Shown here piece after piece: positions 34,501 through 41,037 of a stretch of DNA of 46,243 bases. The stretch lies in assembly GCA_905234025.1 (NCBI GenBank), contig CAJOFT010000002.1, positions 1-46,243 on the forward strand, written 5' to 3'. The position numbers were made by a program, and so were the translations under genes. A model generated the notes under the pieces. It saw only the letters and a program-made list of their open reading frames with translations. It ran no database searches and was not told the DNA's origin. Each line of letters begins with the position of its first letter. The stretch's first letter is position 1. The DNA comes from Paludibacteraceae bacterium. GTDB lineage: Bacteria > Bacteroidota > Bacteroidia > Bacteroidales > Paludibacteraceae.

Positions 34501-34840
34501 CGCTGATTTTCTTGCCGATGTCTTCTTTTGTGATGCCGAGCATCTTCTCGACGCCCAGTTCCACAGGCAATCCGTGCGTGTCCCAACCGGCTTTGCGGTG
34601 CACCTGATAGCCGCGCATCGTTTTGAAGCGGCAGAACGTGTCCTTGATTGTGCGCGCCAACACATGGTGAATGCCGGGCATGCCGTTTGCAGAGGGCGGT
34701 CCCTCAAAGAAATAGAAAGGTTCGCGTCCCTCGCGGGTTGTGATACTCTGATGGAATAAATCTTCCTTTTCCCATTGCGCCAATACCTCGCGGCTCAGCT
34801 CCGGAAGATTGAGTTGCTTATACTCCTTAAATCGTTTCAT
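31511..34840 (-). CDS. ileS: Isoleucine-tRNA ligase
   Basis: This 1109-residue class I synthetase charges tRNA-Ile. I chose the ATG at 34840 (MKRFKEYKQLNLPELSREVL) because the promoter at 34888-34919 would leave almost no leader for the ATG at 34879. The HIGH-region reads ANGMPGIHHVLAR, so the first His of HIGH is replaced (G56-I-H-H59). KMSKRLGNA (about 667-675) is intact. AWTTTPWTLPSNTALCVGP begins the editing domain. Two stretches look inserted: residues about 213-231 (LTSNSVSGLTSNSAGGLT), encoded by a 24-bp repeat, and about 981-991 (YQLSTVNYQL), encoded by a GTCAACnATCAAC-type repeat. Confidence 0.97.
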   Translation of the reverse strand: MKRFKEYKQLNLPELSREVLAQWEKEDLFHQSITTREGREPFYFFEGPPSANGMPGIHHVLARTIKDTFCRFKTMRGYQVHRKAGWDTHGLPVELGVEKMLGITKEDIGKKISVDEYNAACRREVMKYTKEWTNLTRQMGYWVDLEHPYITYDNKYIETLWFLLKELYKKGYLYKGYTIQPYSPAAGTGLSSHELNQPGCYRDVKDTTCTAKFRLTSNSVSGLTSNSAGGLTTYIIAWTTTPWTLPSNTALCVGPKIDYVAVRLENEVIILAEARMAAYAKELGETPEIIWRGKGTDLVGLEYEQLIDWANPGEGAFRVIAGDYVTTEDGTGIVHIAPTFGADDAFVAAKAGVPGMLFLTKKGEKRPMVDMTGKLFRLDDLDPQFVAERIRPTYHQWQGRFVKNAYDPNLTDKDETLDLSICLMLKAEGKVFRIEKHVHTYPHCWRTDKPVLYYPLDSWFIKSTMARDEMIALNQTINWQPESTGTGRFGQWLNNLNDWNLSRSRYWGTPLPIWRTEDGQEEICIGSIAELFVEIDKSVAAGFMKENPWKKHVVGDYSEANYAPDVIDLHRPYVDNIILVSPSGKPMKRELDLIDVWFDSGAMPYAQNHYPFENKDAQRTADFISEGVDQTRGWFFTLHAIHTMIEGTVAYKNVISNGLVLDKNGNKMSKRLGNAVDPFEVLDTYGADPLRWYMLTNSSPWENLKFDREGVDEIRRKFFGTLYNTYGFFALYANVDNWTPECPIALEYAEIDKWILSKLNSLVKDVTASYEAYEPTKAGRAISDFVQDDLSNWYVRLNRKRFWGGEMNADKSAAYTTLYTCLKTVAQLMAPNAPFYADWLYRDLTGETVHLSFWPEVQEKLIDKDLERSMALAQQTTSMILSLRKRAEKNVRQPLQKAVIPVGDEQTLKALQHVSDLIRSEVNVKELQIVRAEDSEVKLVKKIKPNFKVLGKKLGGNMKSAATEITAMSQDQIAAMEKDGQYQLSTVNYQLIPEDVEIITEDMPGWLVMNEGNLTIALDIELTDSLIEEGVARELINRIQNLRKSSGLDITDRINVVLSRHPQIEKAVEHFNDYIASQVLAAGIVLADNVEGETVEMDNYSINIQIKKA
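31868..31895 (-). repeat. In-frame short repeat in the ileS C-terminal region
   Basis: On the coding strand CAATTGTCAACGGTCAACTA then TCAACTG gives three (G/A)TCAAC-type units and encodes QLSTVNYQL. The same word class is a familiar intergenic repeat in Bacteroidales genomes. Confidence 0.65.
34146..34200 (-). repeat. In-frame 24-bp tandem repeat in ileS
   Basis: Two full units (34146-34169, 34170-34193), each starting GTTAGACCGC on the plus strand, differ at three positions. A third starts at 34194. The unit encodes eight residues (SGLTSNS plus V or A) on the ileS strand. Confidence 0.92.
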
Positions 34841-34887
34841 TTTTGGTTTTCTCTCGTTACTTTTTACCTTTTCGCACAATTAGCGTG

Positions 34888-34919
34888 CAAAAGTACAACA
34901 ATTTTCCGACATATACAAA
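34888..34919 (-). promoter_or_regulatory. Promoter of the ileS operon
   Basis: The minus strand shows TTTG (34919-34916), 20 bases, then TACTTTTG (34895-34888), giving a leader of about 40 bases to the ATG at 34840. Confidence 0.78.
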
Positions 34920-35063
34920 TATTTTTGTATAAAAATTTTCTTTTCTTGATTTTATGGCGGAATTATGGTAAATTCTGCGCAAAATCAGGCGGGTTTCAAC
35001 GGTGTCCGTGAGACGGGATATGCCTCAGTCAGTATAGTGTCGGTTTCGGGTGCATTATGATGC

Positions 35064-35111
35064 AATAATGGTACAATAATAGTCCAATAATGGTGCAATA
35101 ATAGTGCAATG
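35064..35111. repeat. 11-bp tandem repeat (AATAATnGTnC), four copies
   Basis: AATAATGGTAC, AATAATAGTCC, AATAATGGTGC and AATAATAGTGC follow each other with exact 11-base period (35064-35107), then AATG. It lies in the gene-free stretch between ileS and the lipoprotein at 35905. Confidence 0.95.
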
Positions 35112-35122
35112 AAAAGAGGTAT

Positions 35123-35168
35123 AACTATATATTATAATATATAGTTGTTTTTTTGATAAAAAAACAAC
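35123..35168. other. Overlapping perfect palindrome and A/T hairpin
   Basis: AACTATATATTA followed by its exact complement forms a 24-base perfect palindrome (35123-35146). It overlaps a second hairpin with an 11-base stem, GTTGTTTTTTT (35144-35154) and AAAAAAACAAC (35158-35168), around the loop GAT. The second could act as a weak terminator or cruciform. No ORF overlaps convincingly. Confidence 0.85.
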
Positions 35169-35241
35169 AAAAATCAGCAAGAAACAAGATGTCCAAAAAC
35201 CTGAACAACAGCGGAGCGGAAGTTGAAAGCGACGCGACAAG

Positions 35242-35395
35242 AATCAGGAAGCAGCACAATAGAAATCAGGAAGCGGCACGATGGGAATCAGAAAGCAGCA
35301 CAATGGGAATCAGAAAGCAGCACAATAGAAATCAGAAAGCAGCACAATAGAAATCAGGAAGCAGCACGCTGGAAATCAGGAAGCGGCACGATAGG
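35242..35395. repeat. 22-bp tandem repeat (minisatellite), seven copies
   Basis: Seven contiguous units of exactly 22 bases start at 35242, 35264, 35286, 35308, 35330, 35352 and 35374. Each begins AATCAG(G/A)AAGC(A/G)GCAC; copies 4 and 5 are identical. As 22 is not a multiple of three and copies differ freely, the frames crossing it are not likely to be genes. From 35396 to 35559 the sequence is purine-rich with loose GCGGAAATTG echoes and no gene that I can see. Confidence 0.96.
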
Positions 35396-35559
35396 AATTG
35401 GATGCGGAAATTGGCTGCGGGAAGCGGAAATTGAAGACTGCGGAACTGGAAAGAGGCGGAATTTGGAGGAGATTTTTGGTGAAAGTTGACAGATTTGGAT
35501 GAATTTTATGGAATTTTAGTGGTTTTTTGGTAGCAAAATGATAAAAAAGAAAAGAATAT

Positions 35560-35590
35560 TTGCATATATGAAAAAAAAGTTGTACCTTTG
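35560..35590 (+). promoter_or_regulatory. Bacteroidota-type promoter upstream of the REP-containing region
   Basis: TTGC (35560-35563), 19 bases, then TACCTTTG (35583-35590), an excellent match. The nearest plus-strand gene starts 315 bases further on, so the leader is long or a small RNA is made. Confidence 0.72.
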
Positions 35591-35607
35591 CGCAATTTTT
35601 TATATTA

Positions 35608-35637
35608 TGGAGGAGTGTGGCAGGATTTGAACCTGAC
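35608..35637 (-). other. Possible tRNA 3'-end fragment
   Basis: The minus strand reads CAGGTTCAAATCCTG (35635-35621), the form of a tRNA T arm (stem, TTCAAAT loop, stem), followed by CCACACTCCTCCA. No matching 5' part, D arm or anticodon arm lies beside it. It may be the remnant of a tRNA gene or an old integration site. Confidence 0.35.
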
Positions 35638-35690
35638 AAAACGAATGGAAAATCAACCATAAAAGGTAAAGAATTGAAACAAAATTGTAC

Positions 35691-35720
35691 GGCGCGGGCG
35701 AGACACCCGCGTACCCGAAA
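35691..35720. repeat. REP-like hairpin repeat, copy 1
   Basis: CGCGGGCGAGACACCCGCG then TACCCGAA can form a six-base CGCGGG/CCCGCG stem. It matches copy 3 (37431-37460) almost exactly. Confidence 0.8.
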
Positions 35721-35746
35721 CTGAAAGCAAAATAAGGAATCTCATG

Positions 35747-35775
35747 CCGCGGGCAGGACATCCGTGAACCCAAAG
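35747..35775. repeat. REP-like hairpin repeat, diverged copy 2
   Basis: CCGCGGGCAGGACATCCGTG then AACCCAAA aligns with copies 1 and 3 but the stem is weakened. A partial inverted relative (ACCCGCCCGCAAA) lies near 35798-35810. Confidence 0.65.
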
Positions 35776-35820
35776 CGCAATGCCACAATCGAATATACCC
35801 GCCCGCAAATATGCGAGCGA

Positions 35821-35904
35821 AAGGAACAATCAAAAACAAAACAAACTCACAACAATACAAACTAACAATCAAAATATAAACAAACTAAAAAACAACACAA
35901 TCTT
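35821..35904 (+). promoter_or_regulatory. A/C-rich, G-poor leader of the lipoprotein gene
   Basis: After GGAACAATC the remaining 75 or so bases before the ATG are nearly devoid of G and consist of AAC/ACAA words. Such leaders should be unstructured. The absence of a Shine-Dalgarno sequence agrees with Bacteroidota initiation, where A-rich upstream sequence helps. Confidence 0.55.
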
Positions 35905-36537
35905 ATGAAAAAGAGTTTTAAATTTGCTGCGATGATTGCTGCCGTGGCACTTGTAATGAGCGGATGCATAACCGCTACAGTAGTATTAACCGAAGCTGCC
36001 AACAAAGAAGAAGAGGAAATCCTCAGCGGACAAGTATTCGAAGTTGAGAAAGCAACCGTGACTTATCACAACAACGTTATCCTGTCGTTCAAACAAAACG
36101 GCAAATTCATCCGCGTTGAAGAACCGAACAAGGACAAAGTGACCATCATCCGTCCGGATTCCGCTTTCGAAATCAACACGAGAGACAAAAGTTACATCAG
36201 TTCGCCGAACACGAACGGAAAGTACTACTACAGCGATCAGGCGTATGTTTATCCTGATGACTGGTTCGATCTGCACATGTTCTTGGGCGATGTATGGACC
36301 ACCGAAGACGAGAACAAGAGCACCACGATGGATGTCGCCGGCAGAGAGTGCAAAGCATATAAAAGCGACCGGTTCGAATATGCAGGCTACAAGCGCGTGT
36401 TCATGTACAAGAAAGTCGGCAGCACGATTCTGATCAGTGCCATCAGTTTCGACTACTCATGCATTGACGATTTCGCTGTACCTGACGGCTTCCAGCACTG
36501 GCAAGGTACCGTATATTGCTCGCGCGACTTCAAATAA
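35905..36537 (+). CDS. Lipoprotein of unknown function
   Basis: This 210-residue protein has a lipobox (ALVMSGCIT, Cys about 21), so it is probably an outer- or inner-membrane lipoprotein. The rest is beta-rich: VTYHNNVILSFKQNGKFIRV, YISSPNTNGKYYYSD, then a YKSDRFEYAGYKRVFMYKK strand pair. I do not recognise a named family. The leader is long and G-poor and the region upstream is repeat-rich. rfbA begins 24 bases after the stop, though a functional link is not implied. Confidence 0.8.
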   Translation: MKKSFKFAAMIAAVALVMSGCITATVVLTEAANKEEEEILSGQVFEVEKATVTYHNNVILSFKQNGKFIRVEEPNKDKVTIIRPDSAFEINTRDKSYISSPNTNGKYYYSDQAYVYPDDWFDLHMFLGDVWTTEDENKSTTMDVAGRECKAYKSDRFEYAGYKRVFMYKKVGSTILISAISFDYSCIDDFAVPDGFQHWQGTVYCSRDFK

Positions 36538-36561
36538 GGAAACGCATTTAGCATAATTGCC

Positions 36562-37425
36562 ATGAAGGGAATTGTATTGGCAGGCGGGAGTGCAACCCGT
36601 CTGTACCCGTTGAGCAAAGCCATCAGCAAACAAATCATGCCGGTTTATGACAAGCCGATGATTTATTATCCGCTGTCCACGCTGATGCTTGCAGGAATCC
36701 GTGAGGTGCTGATCATTTCGACACCTCGCGATTTGCCGATGTTCAGGGAACTCTTGGGCGATGGCAGCCGTCTTGGTATGCGGCTTGCGTACAAAGTGCA
36801 GGAAGTGCCGAACGGTCTGGCACAAGCGTTTGTGTTAGGCAAAGAGTTTCTGAACGGGGAACCCGGATGTCTGATTCTCGGAGACAACATGTTCTACGGG
36901 CAAGGATTCCGGACGATGTTGCAGAAAGCAGTCGAGCATACGGCTGAAGGTGCATGTATCTTCGGCTACGAAGTGCAAGACCCGCGTGCATACGGCGTGG
37001 TGGAATTCGACGGAAACGGCAAAGTGCTGAGTCTGGAAGAAAAACCTGCGAACCCGAAAAGCAATTATGCCGTGCCGGGATTGTATTTCTACGACAGCAG
37101 TGTCTGCGAGAAAGCCGCAGCATTGAAACCCAGTGCGCGAGGCGAATACGAGATAACCGACCTGAACAAGCTGTATCTGGAAGAAGGAAAGTTGCATGTG
37201 CAATTGTTCGGTCGCGGATTCGCTTGGCTTGATACGGGAAACTGCGACAGTCTGTTGGAAGCAAGCAATTTCATTGCGACGATTCAGAAACGGCAGGGAT
37301 TCTATATCGCCTGCATCGAGGAAATCGCTTGGCGTAATGGCTGGATAGACAGCAAGCAGCTGGCAGCACTCGGCAAAGAAATGAAAACGGAATACGGAAG
37401 GTATCTGGAACGTTTGGCGCAATAA
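36562..37425 (+). CDS. rfbA: Glucose-1-phosphate thymidylyltransferase
   Basis: This 287-residue enzyme makes dTDP-glucose from dTTP and glucose 1-phosphate, the first step to dTDP-L-rhamnose and other deoxysugars. [20 protein letters not shown] is the nucleotide loop; the usual G-S-G-T-R is G-S-A-T-R here. [20 protein letters not shown] follows, then [12 protein letters not shown] with the metal-binding Asp, and [19 protein letters not shown]. Length is typical. The rfbB, rfbC and rfbD partners are not in the window. The product probably feeds surface polysaccharide assembly such as that of the operon at 1-5453. Confidence 0.95.
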   Translation: MKGIVLAGGSATRLYPLSKAISKQIMPVYDKPMIYYPLSTLMLAGIREVLIISTPRDLPMFRELLGDGSRLGMRLAYKVQEVPNGLAQAFVLGKEFLNGEPGCLILGDNMFYGQGFRTMLQKAVEHTAEGACIFGYEVQDPRAYGVVEFDGNGKVLSLEEKPANPKSNYAVPGLYFYDSSVCEKAAALKPSARGEYEITDLNKLYLEEGKLHVQLFGRGFAWLDTGNCDSLLEASNFIATIQKRQGFYIACIEEIAWRNGWIDSKQLAALGKEMKTEYGRYLERLAQ

Positions 37426-37430
37426 AGTAG

Positions 37431-37460
37431 TTCGCGGGCGGGACACCCGCGTACCCAAAG
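37431..37460. repeat. REP-like hairpin repeat, copy 3, abutting a start codon
   Basis: TTCGCGGGCGGGACACCCGC then GTACCCAAAG fills almost the whole gap between rfbA and the next gene and ends at its ATG (37461). The stem CGCGGG/CCCGCG is intact. Confidence 0.85.
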
Positions 37461-38042
37461 ATGTGTAGATACAGCGGACTGATATTAGGAGTGGTTTTGG
37501 CGGTGATGGCAAGTTGTCACCGCACTGCGCCGCAGCAACCAACACAACGAAGCAGCAGCAGTATCCCGGACATAAGAATGATGGGGTTGCTGCAAGTGAA
37601 CCAGAGCATGGCGAACGAAGCGGACAAAGTGCTGCTGCAAATGGCAGACAGCCTGCACGAAGCCACCGGAACGGAATTTGCCCAGATGCCCTGTGGCGGT
37701 TGGAAAAGCCGCCGAGATTCGGTTGCACGTGAGAAAAGTCTGTACGCAGAAACACCGCAACTGAAGGAAAAATGGCGTGTGCGGTTCAAGACCATGCGTC
37801 TTGACGGAACTCTGGTCAGCGATACAGAAGGAGTTTATACCATCCGGACATTCGAGTTGCCAATAGCCATTGAGGATGCCGTTGCGGAAATGTATTCCGG
37901 CGAGAAAGTACTGCTTTTGGCTCCGTGGTACACGGCTTACGGCATCCACGGAAACGGACGTGTGGCAGGCTATGAAAACGTGCTATTCGAGGTAACTCTC
38001 GGCGAAAAAACAGCAGATTCGGAATTTACCAGAAAAGAATGA
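37461..38042 (+). CDS. FKBP-like lipoprotein (GldI-like)
   Basis: This 193-residue protein has a lipobox-like start (LAVMASCHR, Cys about 19). The C-terminal 90 residues look like an FKBP domain: KEKWRVRFKTMRLDGTLVSD, PIAIEDAVAEMYSGEKVLLL, APWYTAYGIHGNGRV, then VLFEVTL. The layout is similar to gliding-motility-associated lipoprotein GldI and other Bacteroidota FKBPs. Several FKBP active-site aromatics are altered, so isomerase activity is uncertain. The REP-like repeat directly precedes the ATG. Its stop overlaps the next start as ATGA (38039-38042). Confidence 0.75.
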   Translation: MCRYSGLILGVVLAVMASCHRTAPQQPTQRSSSSIPDIRMMGLLQVNQSMANEADKVLLQMADSLHEATGTEFAQMPCGGWKSRRDSVAREKSLYAETPQLKEKWRVRFKTMRLDGTLVSDTEGVYTIRTFELPIAIEDAVAEMYSGEKVLLLAPWYTAYGIHGNGRVAGYENVLFEVTLGEKTADSEFTRKE

Positions 38043-38608
38043 AGAAGATTGTATATTTCATAGGACTCATTGCGCTGGCGACGCTTAACAGCTGCTCCGG
38101 CAACAGTTACTCTGCCGACCTGAAAGCGGAAAAGAAACTGATTGAGGATTATATCGCGCGCAACAACCTGAACATCATTTACGAACTGCCGGCAGATGAT
38201 GTGGTTTGGGGTGAGAAGGATTATTACCAGGTGGCAGGATATGATTACCTGTACTTCCATTTGGTGCACCGCGGCAGTCCGTTCCACGTAAACGGTGACG
38301 GAGACACGGTACGTACGGATTCCGTCATTGCGTCGGAAACCGTGGTGATGCGCTACCGGAAATATACGCTGGAGGTAGATGCCGATACAGCCGATTACAT
38401 GACCACGCTCAATAGTGCCTATCCGTTGGAATTCAAGTATCTGACGGACTACACGACAGCACCTGTGGCATGGCATGTGGCTGTAGGACTGATGAAATAC
38501 AGCGATTCGGAGTGCAAGATCATCTGTCCGAGCAAACGCGGCTTTACGGAAGACGGAAACACCGTGACACCGTACGGCTACGATCTGAAAATGAAAATCA
38601 AGAGATAG
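38039..38608 (+). CDS. DUF4827 lipoprotein
   Basis: This 189-residue protein has a lipobox (ATLNSCSGN, Cys about 19). LIEDYIARNNLNIIYELPAD is the opening of DUF4827, and YLYFHLVHRGSP follows. The C-terminal half (VGLMKYSDSECKIICPSKRG) resembles an FKBP-like flap. DUF4827 is confined to Bacteroidota and often stands beside FKBP genes. It is coupled to the preceding FKBP-like lipoprotein, so the two may form a folding-helper pair. The function is otherwise unknown. Confidence 0.82.
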   Translation: MKKIVYFIGLIALATLNSCSGNSYSADLKAEKKLIEDYIARNNLNIIYELPADDVVWGEKDYYQVAGYDYLYFHLVHRGSPFHVNGDGDTVRTDSVIASETVVMRYRKYTLEVDADTADYMTTLNSAYPLEFKYLTDYTTAPVAWHVAVGLMKYSDSECKIICPSKRGFTEDGNTVTPYGYDLKMKIKR

Positions 38609-38611
38609 AAT

Positions 38612-40003
38612 ATGAGTTTAGTAAAAAGTATATCCGGCATCCGCGGCACGATCGGCGGCCGCGTCGGAGAAGGACTGAATCCCGTTGATATCGTGCGCTT
38701 TACAGCCGCATACGCCGTGCAACGTCTTGCATGGTGGGAAGCAAACAAAAGCCGAGTGAACAAAACCATCGTAGTAGGCCGCGATGCCCGTATATCCGGC
38801 GAAATGGTGGATTTACTGGTTACCGGAACGCTTATCGGCATGGGATTTGACGTGGTGAACATCGGAATGGCAAGCACTCCGACTACCGAATTGGCGGTGA
38901 CCGGCGAGAATGCCGCAGGCGGAATCATCCTGACCGCCAGCCATAATCCCAAACAATGGAATGCGCTGAAGTTGCTCAACGAACGCGGCGAGTTCCTGAA
39001 TGATGCGGAAGGCAAGGAAGTGCTGTCCATCGCCGAGCGCGAGGATTTTGCGTTTGCGGAAGTGGACAACATCGGGCGTGTTGTGCGCAAGGATTATCTG
39101 CCGTATCACGTAAACAAGGTGCTTGAGCTTGAACTGGTGCACCGCGATGCCATTCAGAAGCGCGATTTCACGGTGGCGATTGATTGTGTGAACTCTGTCG
39201 GCGGCTTAGCTATTCCGGCTATATTGGAGGCATTGGGCGTGAAGAACATCATCCGTCTGAACTGTGAGCCGACAGGACACTTTGCGCATAATCCGGAGCC
39301 GCTGCCACAACATCTGACGGAAATCAGCGAGTTGCTGAAGTCCGGCAAGGCAGATGTAGGTTTTGTGGTTGATCCTGACGTTGACAGACTGGCGATTATC
39401 TGCGAGAACGGTGAGATGTTCGGTGAAGAATATACGCTGGTCAGCGTGGCAGACTACGTGCTCGGACATACTCCCGGCAACACGTGCAGCAACATGAGTT
39501 CGACACGTGCATTAAGCGATGTGACGGCAAAACATGGCGGATCGTATTCCGCTTCGGCAGTCGGCGAAGTGAATGTGGTTGCAGAGATGAAAGCCACCAA
39601 TGCCGTTATCGGCGGTGAAGGCAACGGCGGAGTTATTTATCCTGCATCGCACTACGGACGTGACGCATTGGTAGGAATCGGTCTGTTCCTGAGCTGTCTT
39701 GCCGAAAGAGGTTGCAAAGTAAGCGAACTGCGTGCAACGTTCCCGAACTATTTTATCTCCAAAAACCGCATCGACCTAAAGCCGGAAATGAATGTGGATG
39801 CCATTCTTGCGCACGTCAAAGAAGTGTTCAAGAACGAACGCATCAACGACAAAGACGGTGTGAAGATAGACTTCGCAGACGGCTGGGTACATCTGCGCAA
39901 ATCCAACACAGAGCCGATTATCCGTGTCTATTCGGAAGCAGCAAGCATGGACCAAGCCAACGAACTGGCACAACAAGTGATTGAGCAAGTATGGAAATCC
40001 TGA
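38612..40003 (+). CDS. Phosphohexomutase (phosphoglucosamine/phosphomannomutase type)
   Basis: This 463-residue protein has the four phosphohexomutase loops: the phosphoserine loop TASHNPKQWNALKLL, the magnesium loop DPDVDRLAI, the sugar-binding loop GGEGNGGVIYP and the phosphate-binding loop RKSNTEPIIRVYSEA. It begins VKSISGIRGTIGGRVGEGLN, as in Bacteroidota GlmM-like enzymes. It interconverts hexose or hexosamine 6- and 1-phosphates for nucleotide sugars of wall, LPS and capsule. GlmM is the likeliest role, but phosphomannomutase cannot be ruled out. It overlaps surE by 13 bases. Confidence 0.92.
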   Translation: MSLVKSISGIRGTIGGRVGEGLNPVDIVRFTAAYAVQRLAWWEANKSRVNKTIVVGRDARISGEMVDLLVTGTLIGMGFDVVNIGMASTPTTELAVTGENAAGGIILTASHNPKQWNALKLLNERGEFLNDAEGKEVLSIAEREDFAFAEVDNIGRVVRKDYLPYHVNKVLELELVHRDAIQKRDFTVAIDCVNSVGGLAIPAILEALGVKNIIRLNCEPTGHFAHNPEPLPQHLTEISELLKSGKADVGFVVDPDVDRLAIICENGEMFGEEYTLVSVADYVLGHTPGNTCSNMSSTRALSDVTAKHGGSYSASAVGEVNVVAEMKATNAVIGGEGNGGVIYPASHYGRDALVGIGLFLSCLAERGCKVSELRATFPNYFISKNRIDLKPEMNVDAILAHVKEVFKNERINDKDGVKIDFADGWVHLRKSNTEPIIRVYSEAASMDQANELAQQVIEQVWKS

Positions 40004-40755
40004 TAACAAACGATGACGGTTGGGGCGCACAAGGAATCATGCTGCTGACAAAGCTGATGACGCAACTCGGACATGTGACCGTAGTGGCGCCGGACGGACC
40101 ACGAAGCAGTTACTCGAACTGTATTTCCATGGGCAAGCCGATGACGCTTGAGAAAGTGGATCTGACAGACTGTGACGCGTTCTCCATTGCCGAGAAACGG
40201 CAAATTGACGTGTATGTGACCAACGGCACGCCGTCAGACTGTGTCAAATTAGCGCTGAACGTGCTGTTCAACGACCAACCTGAACGGATTGATTTGCTTG
40301 TGAGCGGTATCAATCACGGTTCCAATGCATCCATTAACGTGGTGTATTCGGGAACGATGGGTGCCTGCTTCACCGGTTGCGAACATAATATCAAAGGCAT
40401 CGGGTTCTCCATTTATGACAATTACCAGCCAACTGACCTTTCATACTTTGAACCGTATATCGTCGAACTTTGCCGGCACTTGTTGGATACTCCGTGGCGG
40501 CGCGGATTAGCATACAATATCAATGCACCGAAAGGCAAACTCAAAGGTATCAAGTGGACAAGGCAATGCGCAGGACACTGGGAGAAAGAGATTCGCGAAC
40601 AAATCAATGAGCAAGGCAAGAAAGAGTATTGGATTACGGGTGTATTCGTGAACGAAGAACCGAACGCCGAAGATACCGACGAATGGGCAGTTGCCAACGG
40701 ATATATCTCCGTGCAGCCTTGCAATGTGGATATGACCGACTACGCCTCGCTATAA
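39991..40755 (+). CDS. surE: 5'/3'-nucleotidase SurE
   Basis: This 254-residue protein starts MEILITNDDGWGAQGI, with the Asp-Asp metal pair of SurE. APDGPRSSYSN and VSGINHGSNASINVVYSGTM are the other two conserved blocks, and NINAP comes further on. SurE dephosphorylates nucleoside 5'- and 3'-monophosphates. The gene overlaps the mutase gene by 13 bases and is followed after three bases by a small membrane-protein gene, an arrangement that recurs in Bacteroidota near lpxB. Confidence 0.96.
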   Translation: MEILITNDDGWGAQGIMLLTKLMTQLGHVTVVAPDGPRSSYSNCISMGKPMTLEKVDLTDCDAFSIAEKRQIDVYVTNGTPSDCVKLALNVLFNDQPERIDLLVSGINHGSNASINVVYSGTMGACFTGCEHNIKGIGFSIYDNYQPTDLSYFEPYIVELCRHLLDTPWRRGLAYNINAPKGKLKGIKWTRQCAGHWEKEIREQINEQGKKEYWITGVFVNEEPNAEDTDEWAVANGYISVQPCNVDMTDYASL

Positions 40756-40758
40756 ACG

Positions 40759-41037
40759 ATGCAACGTTTTGACAAATACTGGATAGGGATAGTGCTCGGC
40801 TTGCTGATGCCGGCACTTTTCATGTTTGTGTATATCGACCACTTCCACCTGTGGTACACGTTCAAGGAATTCGGTTGGGGACTCAGTCAGACATTCAGCA
40901 AGTTGCTGCAAGTCAGCGTTTTTCCGAATTTAGCTTTGGTGTTTGTGTTTTACACCACTGATACATGGAGGCTCAGCAAAGGTGTACTTATCGGTGCGAT
41001 GCCGTATATTATTGCGGCGATTGCGTTAACATTCTAA
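40759..41037 (+). CDS. Small membrane protein of unknown function
   Basis: This 92-residue protein has about three membrane segments (about 9-27, 54-70 and 76-92). A conserved-looking loop between the first two contains YIDHFHLWYTFKEFGWG. It is placed between surE and lpxB, and its 3' end overlaps the 3' end of lpxB by 29 bases in convergent orientation. I recognise no family with a known role. Genomic position suggests a link with envelope lipid synthesis, but that is inference. Confidence 0.75.
   Translation: MQRFDKYWIGIVLGLLMPALFMFVYIDHFHLWYTFKEFGWGLSQTFSKLLQVSVFPNLALVFVFYTTDTWRLSKGVLIGAMPYIIAAIALTF

Noticed and set aside
35123..35146. Phage or integrative element attachment core
   Set aside because: The palindrome has no second copy in the window and no integrase is present.
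35242..35395. CRISPR array
   Set aside because: The 22-bp units are directly contiguous with no unique spacers, and no cas gene is near.
35153..35489. Overlapping plus-strand reading frames as a small repeat protein gene
   Set aside because: They are translations of the 22-bp minisatellite in two frames. The unit is not a multiple of three, and no promoter or family similarity supports them.
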